Source: an uncultured beta proteobacterium
GTDB taxonomy: Bacteria > Pseudomonadota > Gammaproteobacteria > Burkholderiales > Burkholderiaceae_C
DNA length: 36,501 nucleotides
Assembly (NCBI GenBank): GCA_903830985.1
Contig: CAIKVZ010000090.1
Location: forward strand, 1-36,501
Direction: 5' to 3'
The stretch's first letter is position 1. Each line of letters begins with the position of its first letter. The translations under genes and the position numbers were made by a program. Positions 1 through 8,800 of the stretch are shown here, piece after piece. The notes beneath the pieces are model-generated. The model worked only from the letters and a program-made list of their open reading frames with translations. It ran no database searches and was not told the origin of the DNA.

Positions 1-1215
1 CTCGGCCGTCTCAGCGAATTTGCGCTGTGCCTGCTGGGTCTTGAGGTCGGCCTCGATGCTGGCACGCAATTCCTCAAAGCTGCGCTGCTTGGGCGCTTTG
101 ATGTCGGTGAGCTTGATGATGTGGTAACCAAAATCAGACTCCACCAAATCACTGATCTCACCCTTCTTCATGGCAAAAGCTGCCGTCTCAAATGGTTTGA
201 CCATGGCGCCACGCGCAAAGAAATCAAGATCGCCGCCGCTGGCAGCCGAGCCGGTGTCCTGCGAGTTCTTTTTGGCCAGTTCGGCAAAGCTGTCGGGCGC
301 CTTGCGCGCCTGCTGCAGCAATTCGGTGGCACGTGCCTTGGCCTTTTCCCGGTCAGCGGCAGGAGCGTCCTTGGCGGCATTGATCAGGATGTGGCTGGCA
401 CGGCGTTCCTCATTGCCACTCAGACGCGCCACGTTTTGCTCGTAATAGGATTTGAGATCGGCCTCGTTGATGACAATGCTCTTCTTGACCGATTCCAGAT
501 CCAGCATCACGTATTCAATGCTGGCCTGCTCGGCAGCCTGAAACATCGCCTCGTTGGCCTTGTAAAAGGTTTCCAGTTCGGCATCTGTCGGCGCCACCTT
601 GGCGACGAAATCAGCGCTCAAAAAGTTGGCAATCTGTACCTCACGCCGCTCGAAGAACGCGTTCAGGGCCACATCGGCCGGACTCGCGGCAGAAAAACCG
701 GTGTTGACCAACGCAGCCTCAACCTGACGCACCGACAGATCATGGCGCACGCGCGCTTCAAAACCTTCGGGTGTCATGCCCTGGCTCGCAGCCAGTTGGC
801 GGTAACGCTCCATGTCGAGTTTGCCATTGGGCAGACGCATGGCGGCAATGCTGGGGTCTTCCTGCAGGTCGCGCGCCAGTCGCGCGTCACTGGTGGTGAG
901 TTTGAACTTGTCGGCAGCCTGCGCCAGCACGCGTTCGCGCACCAGTTGCTCCAGCGTGGCGTAACGCGCCTCGGGCGTATCGAACAGCTTGACGTCAACA
1001 TTAGGCGCCTGCGCGCGCATGCGCTCGACCTGCGTCTTGTGCGCCGCATCCCATTCACCCTGACTGATATCCTGACCGCCGACACGCGCAACAGCCTCGC
1101 CCTTGTCACGCAAGCGATCGTAGCTATTGATGCCAAATAGCACGAAGGACGGGATGATCAGCAAGAACATCAAGCCCATCATGATCTTCGTGTGCTTTCG
1201 GACAAAATCAAACAT
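1..1215 (-). CDS. ppiD: PpiD-type periplasmic peptidyl-prolyl isomerase, 3' end outside window
   Basis: This is a membrane-anchored periplasmic folding factor of the SurA/PpiD family. The visible 405 codons start [10 protein letters not shown], followed by one transmembrane helix (about residues 12-30) that anchors the protein with its bulk in the periplasm. A SurA_N-type chaperone region fills about residues 35-260. A parvulin rotamase domain follows at about 268-372, with RRASHILI at its start, GGDLDFF in the middle and FGYHIIKL at its end. The ATG at 1215 has GGAG nine bases upstream. The reading frame is still open at base 1, so the C-terminal third is missing; E. coli PpiD has about 620 residues. 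This is host DNA, not phage. It lies 64 bases downstream of the tRNA fragment with a terminator in between, so prophage insertion has separated it from its former upstream region. Confidence 0.93.
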   Translation of the reverse strand, partial: MFDFVRKHTKIMMGLMFLLIIPSFVLFGINSYDRLRDKGEAVARVGGQDISQGEWDAAHKTQVERMRAQAPNVDVKLFDTPEARYATLEQLVRERVLAQAADKFKLTTSDARLARDLQEDPSIAAMRLPNGKLDMERYRQLAASQGMTPEGFEARVRHDLSVRQVEAALVNTGFSAASPADVALNAFFERREVQIANFLSADFVAKVAPTDAELETFYKANEAMFQAAEQASIEYVMLDLESVKKSIVINEADLKSYYEQNVARLSGNEERRASHILINAAKDAPAADREKAKARATELLQQARKAPDSFAELAKKNSQDTGSAASGGDLDFFARGAMVKPFETAAFAMKKGEISDLVESDFGYHIIKLTDIKAPKQRSFEELRASIEADLKTQQAQRKFAETAE

Positions 1216-1237
1216 GCGCAACTTCTCCAGTAAGAAA

Positions 1238-1267
1238 CAAAAAAAGGCGAACCGATTGTTCGCCTTT
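1238..1267 (-). terminator. Intrinsic terminator of the tRNA-Val transcript
   Basis: A perfect 10-bp stem (1243-1252 with 1258-1267) with a 5-base loop is followed on the minus strand by a run of T. It lies between the tRNA 3' end and ppiD and reads in the tRNA direction. It would end the tRNA transcript just before the ppiD ribosome binding site. Confidence 0.8.
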
Positions 1268-1278
1268 GCCGCAAGTGG

Positions 1279-1326
1279 TGGTGGGTGCTGACGGGCTCGA
1301 ACCGCCGACCTACGCCTTGTAAGGGG
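1279..1326 (-). other. Phage attachment site: 3' fragment of tRNA-Val(UAC)
   Basis: On the minus strand this reads as the 3' half of a tRNA: an anticodon loop containing TAC (CTTACAA), the 3' side of the anticodon stem (GGCGT), a variable loop, a T-arm with TTCGAGC, an acceptor strand AGCACCC and an encoded ACCA end. The 5' half is absent. The next bases to the right do not pair with the anticodon stem, and no GGGTGCT acceptor strand follows. This is the usual product when a tyrosine-recombinase element integrates into a tRNA gene: the host keeps the 3' end here, and the element's own copy rebuilds an intact tRNA at its other end, which must lie beyond the right edge. The crossover should be within about 1279-1322. 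Confidence 0.85.
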
Positions 1327-1701
1327 GTCGTAAAACTATATAAATCAACAACTTACGGTATCTGCTACCAGCCGAAGAATTAAAAACTGATTTCGCTGCA
1401 CTAAGCGTCGGTCCACCAACTATCATGACAAAAGGCCTAAATCTAGGCACCAAGAATTTTACCATTACACAGATCCATCCTTGTGCATAGCACCGCCAAC
1501 CTGGCGGCCTCCTCGGTCAATTCGATACACCCAATTCAAAATTCTGTCTATCCCCGTTCGGGTCATTGATGATGGTTTTCGCTACATCTCTTGATGTATG
1601 CCAAATGATTTGAAATAGTCATCAATTTGACAGAATTCAACTGCACGCGAACTTTTTTAGCGCATACACTCGCGGCTTACGAAACAAACCCGTAAGAAAT
1701 C
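1327..1701. promoter_or_regulatory. Gene-free control region with nested inverted repeats upstream of the repressor
   Basis: There are 375 bases without a credible ORF. Three inverted repeats share nearly one centre at about 1590: a 16-base palindrome TACATCTCTTGATGTA at 1583-1598; ATTGATGA at 1565-1572 against TCATCAAT at 1619-1626; and AATTCTGTC at 1540-1548 against GACAGAATT at 1629-1637. The right arm of the outer repeat overlaps a consensus -35 box, TTGACA at 1627-1632, though no good -10 follows at 16-18 bases. These are plausible operators for the adjacent repressor. The stretch 1327-1530 is AT-rich phage DNA next to the attachment site, in which I see nothing definite. Confidence 0.45.
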
Positions 1702-2403
1702 ATGAGCACATTTGGCACAAGGTTGAAGATGGTGATAGATGAGAAGAAACTCTCGCTCACGGAGCTTGCTCGTTCCCTGGGAAAAACCGCCCCGACCGTT
1801 CACAAATGGCTCAACGGCGGCGACATTCAGTATGAAACACTGCGGTCATTGGCAAACACTTTGGGGGTGAACTGGGTTTGGCTTCGCCACGGCCAGGAGG
1901 CGCTCGCTGACGCCACACACTTGAGCGCATCATCTTTCCCGGGATCGGTTCTGATGGACATTGTTATTTCCGAACGTCGGCATGTCGAGATTACGAACGC
2001 ACTTTTCATAGGCATTTGGGAGTACGACGTTCTTCGTGCGAGGTGCTACTTCGACGCCACCGCAATTGAAATGCTGTCAGGGACAAGGGAAAGCGGCCGC
2101 TGGTTTGGCGCGGCAGACGGCTTTGGCGCCAATCTTCCTCCCAAGTTCACCAGAGCCGAAGACAGCGCGGCTCTTAAAAGTATGTACACATCCTGCCCAC
2201 AGTGTGCAAAAACTGGCGACAAAATCCATACCCGGATTCGTGCCAAATGGAATCCAGAAGCCTGGCTCCTCATGGTTGGCATTGTTCAAAAAGATGGCAG
2301 CGATCGAGTCATTCGCGTTACTGGAAACATGAGATTGGAAAGCGGTATCGCAGAATTAAATAAGCGCGCTCATGAGGCACAGGAACAAGCTTCCCAGGGT
2401 TGA
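1702..2403 (+). CDS. XRE-family repressor with a C-terminal PAS-like domain
   Basis: This is probably the prophage repressor, given its place next to the attachment site and its own control region. Residues 1-62 form a Cro/CI-type helix-turn-helix (SLTELARSLGKTAPTVHKWLNGG, shown in the usual XRE order, with the recognition helix around TAPTVHKW). The C-terminal part is not the LexA-like S24 peptidase of lambda CI: no Ser-Lys catalytic pair is visible. Instead residues about 90-220 read like a PAS fold: an entry strand ALFIGIWEYDVLRA, a helical middle, RIRAKW about where PAS domains carry their E-x-R strand, then WLLMVGIVQKDGS and RVIRVTGNMRLESG. PAS domains bind small ligands or cofactors, so induction could follow a chemical signal and not RecA cleavage. 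That is inference. The ribosome binding site is weak. A short Gln/Glu-rich tail ends the protein. Confidence 0.75.
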   Translation: MSTFGTRLKMVIDEKKLSLTELARSLGKTAPTVHKWLNGGDIQYETLRSLANTLGVNWVWLRHGQEALADATHLSASSFPGSVLMDIVISERRHVEITNALFIGIWEYDVLRARCYFDATAIEMLSGTRESGRWFGAADGFGANLPPKFTRAEDSAALKSMYTSCPQCAKTGDKIHTRIRAKWNPEAWLLMVGIVQKDGSDRVIRVTGNMRLESGIAELNKRAHEAQEQASQG

Positions 2404-2437
2404 AAACAGACAGCGTACTCAGGGCATTTCCCCTACA

Positions 2438-2467
2438 GATTGAGTCAACTCAATCGCGTTATTTTTT
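2438..2467 (+). terminator. Palindrome with T-run after the repressor gene
   Basis: GATTGAGTCAACTCAATC (2438-2455) is a perfect inverted repeat. It is followed after six bases by TTTTTT, 35 bases past the repressor stop. It could be a modest intrinsic terminator or an operator controlling the next gene, whose ribosome binding site starts right after it. Confidence 0.5.
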
Positions 2468-2479
2468 CAAAGGTTTATC

Positions 2480-2737
2480 ATGCAAATTGTCTTGGCAGGC
2501 GTCCATCTTGAGCAGTTTAATGCCTGGAGTCGGTCCATCATTTCTTCTGCAAGCAAGCTTGCGCAGGAGTCTCAAAGCCCGATGGATTTGCATCATCTGA
2601 AAACAATCATCGAAGCCTGTCATTCAGCACGGGAGGAGCTCGATCTGTTTTTGGCGGTCATCGATTACCCGGTCCCGGCTGCCGTCATGGACCTCATGAT
2701 CAACGCCAGCGCACAGGAATTTTTGTATGCCACATGA
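2480..2737 (+). CDS. Small protein of unknown function
   Basis: 85 residues that I do not recognise. The protein is soluble and mainly helical, with hydrophobic and acidic residues alternating in the second half (REELDLFLAVIDYPV). An AAAGG box ten bases before the ATG supports the start. It lies on the plus strand between the repressor and the candidate lipoprotein, downstream of a palindrome, so it may be expressed in the lysogen. A role beside the repressor or as a conversion gene is possible but unsupported. An overlapping ORF in another frame at 2400-2600 lacks such a start. Confidence 0.6.
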   Translation: MQIVLAGVHLEQFNAWSRSIISSASKLAQESQSPMDLHHLKTIIEACHSAREELDLFLAVIDYPVPAAVMDLMINASAQEFLYAT

Positions 2738-2766
2738 CAAACTGTCTATTGCAATAAATTGACGTC

Positions 2767-2889
2767 ATGCCTACTATTCCGTTCATGATCAAACGAATAA
2801 TCCAGTCGGCAGCGGTAATCGCCCTGGTCCTGCAGTTGCTATCCTGCATCTTCCTGGGCGAGAGCAACATGCCATCCGTCGGTTTCTAG
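2767..2889 (+). CDS. Candidate 40-aa lipoprotein
   Basis: The frame encodes a short basic start (MIKR from an internal Met at 2785), a hydrophobic stretch (about residues 12-25) and a lipobox LLSC, leaving a mature peptide of about 14 residues beginning CIFLGES. That is the layout of small phage lipoproteins, some of which block superinfection. It is the last plus-strand gene of the lysogeny end. Its TAG stop overlaps the TAG stop of the giant minus-strand gene inside one CTAG. No strong ribosome binding site precedes either Met, and the hydrophobic run is short, so it may be spurious. Confidence 0.4.
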   Translation: MPTIPFMIKRIIQSAAVIALVLQLLSCIFLGESNMPSVGF

Positions 2890-5800
2890 GGCGCAAGCCG
2901 CCGAGAGAATTTGTCCTTGAGCGCATTGAGACGGTTGATCTCGATGCGCTTGGATTCAATGTCGCGCTCACTCAACTCCACCACCCGGATCTGATGATTG
3001 ATCTTGGCGATGGCGCCCTTAACAGCTTCGACGTTGCGGTAACCCTTGATGCTGTCGGCGTTGTCTTCCCTGAACTCTCTGGCCTCCTCCGTCTTGCCCT
3101 CCTTGCGCAGCGCCTGCCAGGTGGCGTAGGCCTCGTCCATCGCCTTGGCCTGGTCGTAGACATGGCTGACGTAGCGGCTGGGCGCATCCTCGAGCTTGGA
3201 TAGCATGCCGCCGGTCGCCCCCTTCCACATATCTGCTTCCGGGCGCGTCGGCTCATTCGTTGCTCGGCGTGCGATGATGTCAGCGCTGCCGACGATGAAG
3301 GTTCCGAGCCAGCCAAAGTAGCCCTGGATCAAACTGTCCAACTGGACTGGTGACAGGGTCTCGGCGCCAAAGACGCCGCTCACCGTGTTCATGGCGGTGC
3401 TGGCCGCGCGCGCGGTCATGCTGGTGTTGCCGGTGAACCGGTAGTCCGCCTTGAGCCGCTCCATCCCCATGGTCTCGATCGGACGACTACTGAAGCTGTT
3501 CTTGTTGGCGTAGACGTCGAGCATCGGCTTGACCAGCTGCGGGATCGGGTTCATCGACAGGTTGTCGCCCAGGAGCGACAGCACGCGGCTGCGGAACCTG
3601 GCGCCGGTCATCTCGTCGTTGAAGATCAGCTCAGCCGAGCGCTCGGCCAGGGTCGCGATGGCACCCAGCTCGAACGGCTTCGGGATCCGGAAGGCCGTGC
3701 CGCCAAACTTGAACCACCAGAAGTTGTCGCGGTCGTAGTCCTCCCGCTTCTTCCAGTCGTCGTCGTCACCATAGGCCGCCAGCAAGGCCAGCGAGGCCAT
3801 GGCAATGGCGGCGGTCACATAGGCCATGCGCTTTGGATCTTCCTTGGCCGCCTTGCCGATCTTGTACAGGCCTTGGATGCGGGCATTCAGGAACGGCACC
3901 ACCTGGGTCAGGAAGCGCACCGAGGTCCAGGAGCCGGCCATCGAGAAGTCCATCAGGTCGCGCGCCTGCAAGGAGGCGTCAGCATGGCTGACACCCTGCT
4001 TGACCAGCTGGTCGTAGAGGGATGCGCGGTTGATCGCCTCGCCCCGGTTGCCCAGCTCGTTGTAGGCCGTGACACCGGGCTCGATGAACTTGCGGTAGAA
4101 GGCTTTGACCGCATGCTCGTCACCCAGGATGGTGGCGGCGTCGACGCCAGATTCAACCAGGGCCTGGACGCGCTTGGCTTCCGAGCCCTCGAGCATGGTG
4201 CCGAAGTGGATCGTGCCACCGCCGGCCAGCAGCCGGAAGTAAACGTCGTTCTCCGGGTTGGTCAGCTTCCAGCCCTCCACCACATTCTTGACCGGGTTGT
4301 AGCTGATGTTGCCAGTGCCGATCACCTGGATCGAGTCACGGATCAAGTTGCGCACCTTGAAGAACGGGGATGCCGTCACGCCCACGGTGAGCATGTTCTT
4401 GACAGCGCCCATGGCGTTCATCATCGGGTTGCGCATGCCGGCGTATTCCAGGCTGCTGATGGCCGTCAGCACGTACGGGTCATCGACCAGGTAGTAGTGC
4501 TGCTTGCCCTCATCCATGAACCAGACCACGCCCTGCTTGTTGCTGGTGGCCTTGCCCATCTGGCGTGCTGTCTCCTCAGTGGTGGAGATGGCGACGCCGG
4601 CCTGCTCTGCCGCTTCCAGGGTCGCCTTGGCTGCGCGGTTCTTGGCGCCGGCATCCAGCAGGTGTGCCCAGTTCATCAGGGTGTTGTCGAGCAAGTCAGC
4701 GTTGAGCTTGTCGGTGCCGCCCTTGAGGTGCTTGAAGGCCTGCTGGCGCACCGAGCTGCCCTTCATGCCACCACCGCCGACAACGTTGGCCTCGTCCGAG
4801 ACGCGGTAGAACGGGACATAGAACTCGTTCTCCCACATCTTGCGCGCCTCACCATCGATCAGGCCCGACTGCTCGGCCATGTCCATGACGTTCTTATTGA
4901 ACTCGCTGAAGGTCTTGAGCGAATCGGCGTAAGCCTCGGCGCGGTTGCGCGTCACCTGGCCAGCATTTGCACCATGCTGCAAGGTGTAGTCCGCATTCAT
5001 ATCACCATCCTGCAAAGTTTTGATGGCGGCGATGTCTTCGCGCGTGAACAGGTTCTCGCGGCTGACGTTCTTCTTGTCGTTGCCCAGCGCGCGCTTCTCG
5101 GCGGCCTGCTTGCGGGTGCGCTTGGCTTCTGCCATCAGGTCGTTGGCCTGCTTCAGGTTCGCCTTCTGCGCACCCTGGTTGCCGGTCATCGACTTGGGAA
5201 CATTGCCGGCCTGCTGCAGGTACTGCTTGGCCTGGTCATCGAGCGCCTTGGCTTTGGCATCGAGCGCCTTGGCTTCACCGAGTAGCTTCACGCCATCGGC
5301 GCGTGTCTTCTCTGATTCATCCATCAGGTTCTCGGCGCGGTTGGCCGCGATCCAGCGCAGGAAGTCGTGGTGCTCACCCTGCAGCGGGATCAGCAGCTTG
5401 TCGACGACGCCGCCGCGCTTGGTCTCATCGAAGTCGTAGACACCATCATTCAGCTTGAGCATGCCGCCCTTGAGCAGTGTCTCAAAGGAGCCGGCTGCAC
5501 CCTTGGCCAGGCGCAGCAGACCGTAGGCCTGCTTGCTCAGCTCCCGGATTGGAGCGAACTGGTCGACGATACCCTGGGCCAGCTTCTTGCCGGCATCTTT
5601 CCAGAGCTCCTTGGCGCGCTCCTGTAGGGTTGGTACCTCAACCTGGAAGCCGACGTTGCTGAAGGCTGCAAGCTGTCGTGCTGTGTGGACGCGCTTTGTC
5701 TGGCCGATGATCTCGCGTCTAGAGTACCGCAGTTCTGCCGCATCCCCGGCAACCAACCGCTCTGCCGGGCCAGGATTGGCGCCAGTGGTTAGATATTCTC

Positions 5801-8800
5801 CGAATGGAGACTTGGGATCCCTCCAGCGGATGATGGTTGCTCCGTCGACTCCGGAGTCATTAACCACTTCAGCCGATCTCTGATGTACCCCGCTCCGCTC
5901 CAATCCGAGGATGGCGGAGATGATTGAAGACCCTGGATAATTTCCTCGTCCTCCTGGGTTACGTCCGAGTTTTTCTCGGAGATCTGAGTAGAAGTTCCCA
6001 TTGGATCCTTGTTCGTTTGCGGGTTGTATTTTCGCTTGCTTAGACTCCTCAGTCAAGACGGATTCATCTGCATCAAGTGCGGTGTCCTTCTTGCTGAACT
6101 GCGGCATGCCGAAGCCGACCTTCTCGCGCAGAGCATCGGTGATGGTGAACCCCTGTTGCTCCAGTATGTCCTTGCCTGCCGCCGCGCGCATGGCCGCTTG
6201 CTGCGAACCATGTGTACTGATTGTTTCTCCAGTGTTGGCATCAACTACCGAGCGACCCTGTACGCCGTACTGGCCTTGACCGATCTGCACCGTCTCCAAC
6301 TTCCCACCGCCCAGCTTGCGCAGGACATCCTTGGCGATGTTCGGGACGATCTTGTCGTAGAAGGCAATCATGCCTTCGCCGCCCAGCTTGAAATCCTTGG
6401 CTCTGATCATCTTGTTTCCGTCGCCGGCATCACTGCCTTCTCCGGAAACAATTTGCTTGGCGAGATCCTTCCCGATCTTTTCCTCAAGATCAGCCGCCGT
6501 CTGCTGGTACTCGGTCATGACGCGACCGCCTTGGTGGTCTGTTACGCGGAGGTAGTATTTCCCTGGATCCGTTTGCTCGTACTCGACGTAGTCAACGACT
6601 TTGGCCAGGTTGTATCTGTCAGCGCTCTGCTCGCCGCTGACAAACGCCACCTTGTCATAGCCACCATCGACTGCCATCTTGATGACGCGCTTGAGGGCCA
6701 GTCCAACCCAGGCATCGGTCTTGCCGACGAATGGTGCAGCCGGAACCATGGAGCCAACCTTGTTGTTGTGCTCGGCAATGGCCTGCTCAGCCGCTACGGC
6801 TGCCTCCATCTCCGGACGCAGCTCAGCCTGACGGGCTGGGTTGGCGTTGTTGGAGTTGTATGCGTTCAGCGCATCCGTCGCGCGTGATCGCGCCGCCTTG
6901 TACTCAGGGCCGTCCCAGTCAACCTTCTGAGTGGAATCTTGGAATCCTTTTTTCTTGCCGGCCTGACCCCAGTCGGATTGGAGCTCCTCTACAAACAATA
7001 CCTTATTACCATCGGCATCCACTCGGTCGTTCAGGCGGATGTGCGCCAAAACATTCTTCTGGCCCCAGTGGCTGGAGATATAAGCCGGATCCTTTTTGGC
7101 ATCACGCATCTGCATTGATAGCGTGTTCACTTTTGATTCCAGATCCTCGTACTCTGAATTCAATGCGTCAATCTCGGCCTGGACCTTGATCTTTCCACTG
7201 GTCACATCCAGCATCTTGACCTGCACAGCCATGAATTGCTTTTCGGCAGACTTCAATTCATTGGCCAATGATTCCTTCACAGCAGGCAGCGTCAACAACA
7301 CCTCACGGTAATTGGTGCCGCCGGGGAGTTGGTACTGGCTGTACCTCGCCTCACTCTCCCTGTCCTTCGCGTCACGCCTACCATCAGCAAGACGGTTGTA
7401 TTCAGCCTTTTCCTCCGGGGTGAGCGCGCCGACAAGATCTCCGCGCACAACTGCATCCGGATACCGAGCCTGCATTTGTTGGCGGAAACTCTGGAATGCC
7501 GTATTGGCTTGGTCACTACCGCCTAGCACCACCTCCTGCACCTTCACCCCATTGGCGTCCAGGTACTGCAGCAGCGCATCCTTGGCTACCTTTCCATCCT
7601 GGAGGTCGAGCCAGTCATTGACGCCGGTCCATTCGATCTCATCAGCCTTCACACCCTTTTGCGTCAGGGCCTTGATGAAGGTCTTCCATGCGGCGGCTGG
7701 AGCCTGGCGCATGCTGGAGTTTTCAACCTGGCTGGAGAGCTCACTGTAGAAACCGAGTGGGTCGCGTGCGCTGCGGCGGATGTCATTGCTTGCGCTAAAT
7801 CTCCCGTCGTTCCCGATAGATGACTTGATCTGTGACGGCTTTCCGATCACAACCCAAACCTTTGCGCTGCCGCCATTGCTCATGTCAACGCCGTCATACC
7901 CAAGCGACTTCGCCTTATCGAATATCTTCCCTTGAGCTGACTTGTAGTTTGTCGCTGTCATTAGCGTCTTCATCTCATCAGGAGTGACAGTGTACGGGTT
8001 CTTGATGGAAAGCCACACAGGCATGACGCGCGATGCTGTATTTTTTGGCGTCAGTTTCCAGCCATCCTGATGGAAGCCCTGGCTGTCGTTTTCCTTTGCA
8101 TACTCAGAGGCTCCCTGCGGATCGTTGGTGAACCAGGCGCCGTTCTTCGGAAGTTTGAAGGAGCTGAAGTCAACGTCCTTAGAGGTTCCGGTGTACATCT
8201 GCATTGGCTTTCCATCAGCCTCAACAACCTTGGATCCGTCAAAGAACTTCTGGAATTCTGGCGTATCAGTCAGGTCGCGCGCGCTGCGCTGAATCGCTCC
8301 AGCGGTGGCATCTGCCCACATATCTGCGTGAACTTGATCGATCTGCCGATCTCCATGTGCGTCGCGTACTTTGCTGATGCCAGATGCAAGCAACCGCTCT
8401 TCGATGTTGTCGCGGATCTTTTCAATAGCGGACCTGGCGCGGCCGTTGTCGAGTGCCATCCATGACTCATCTGGATTCACATGGTACTTTTGTATGGCAG
8501 CGCCCAACCGCTTTGCGCCATCATCAAAGATGGACTGCTGCGCTTCGGTCAATGGATCCTTGGCGCTGTGCTGCACGTCACCAAACCTGAACCCAGACCC
8601 AGCCTCAGCAAACGCCAGATCGGCCTCAGACGCTTCGGAAGCCAGAACCATGGCATGACCATACTTCAGATGGAACGAAGGCGCCACGGCCTGGATAGCG
8701 GCCATGTTCTTGACGATTCCCATCAACTCCATCGGAGCCGGCGTGCGAACCAGCTCGGAACCTTCTGTGCGTGTATCGAACTTGGATGTCGCTGACTCCA

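Noticed and set aside
121-1140. 339-aa plus-strand ORF
   Set aside because: It is antisense to ppiD, whose minus-strand frame has clear SurA/parvulin motifs; the plus product has no recognisable fold and arises from GC-rich codon structure.
3873-5285. 470-aa plus-strand ORF opposite the giant gene
   Set aside because: Repetitive Val/Leu/Gly/His composition typical of antisense frames; the minus frame carries the conserved LPD38-like sequence.
5789-6001. 70-aa minus-strand frame nested in the giant gene
   Set aside because: Its composition is less convincing than the two nested frames I kept, it has no good ribosome site, and the giant frame there still looks like real protein.
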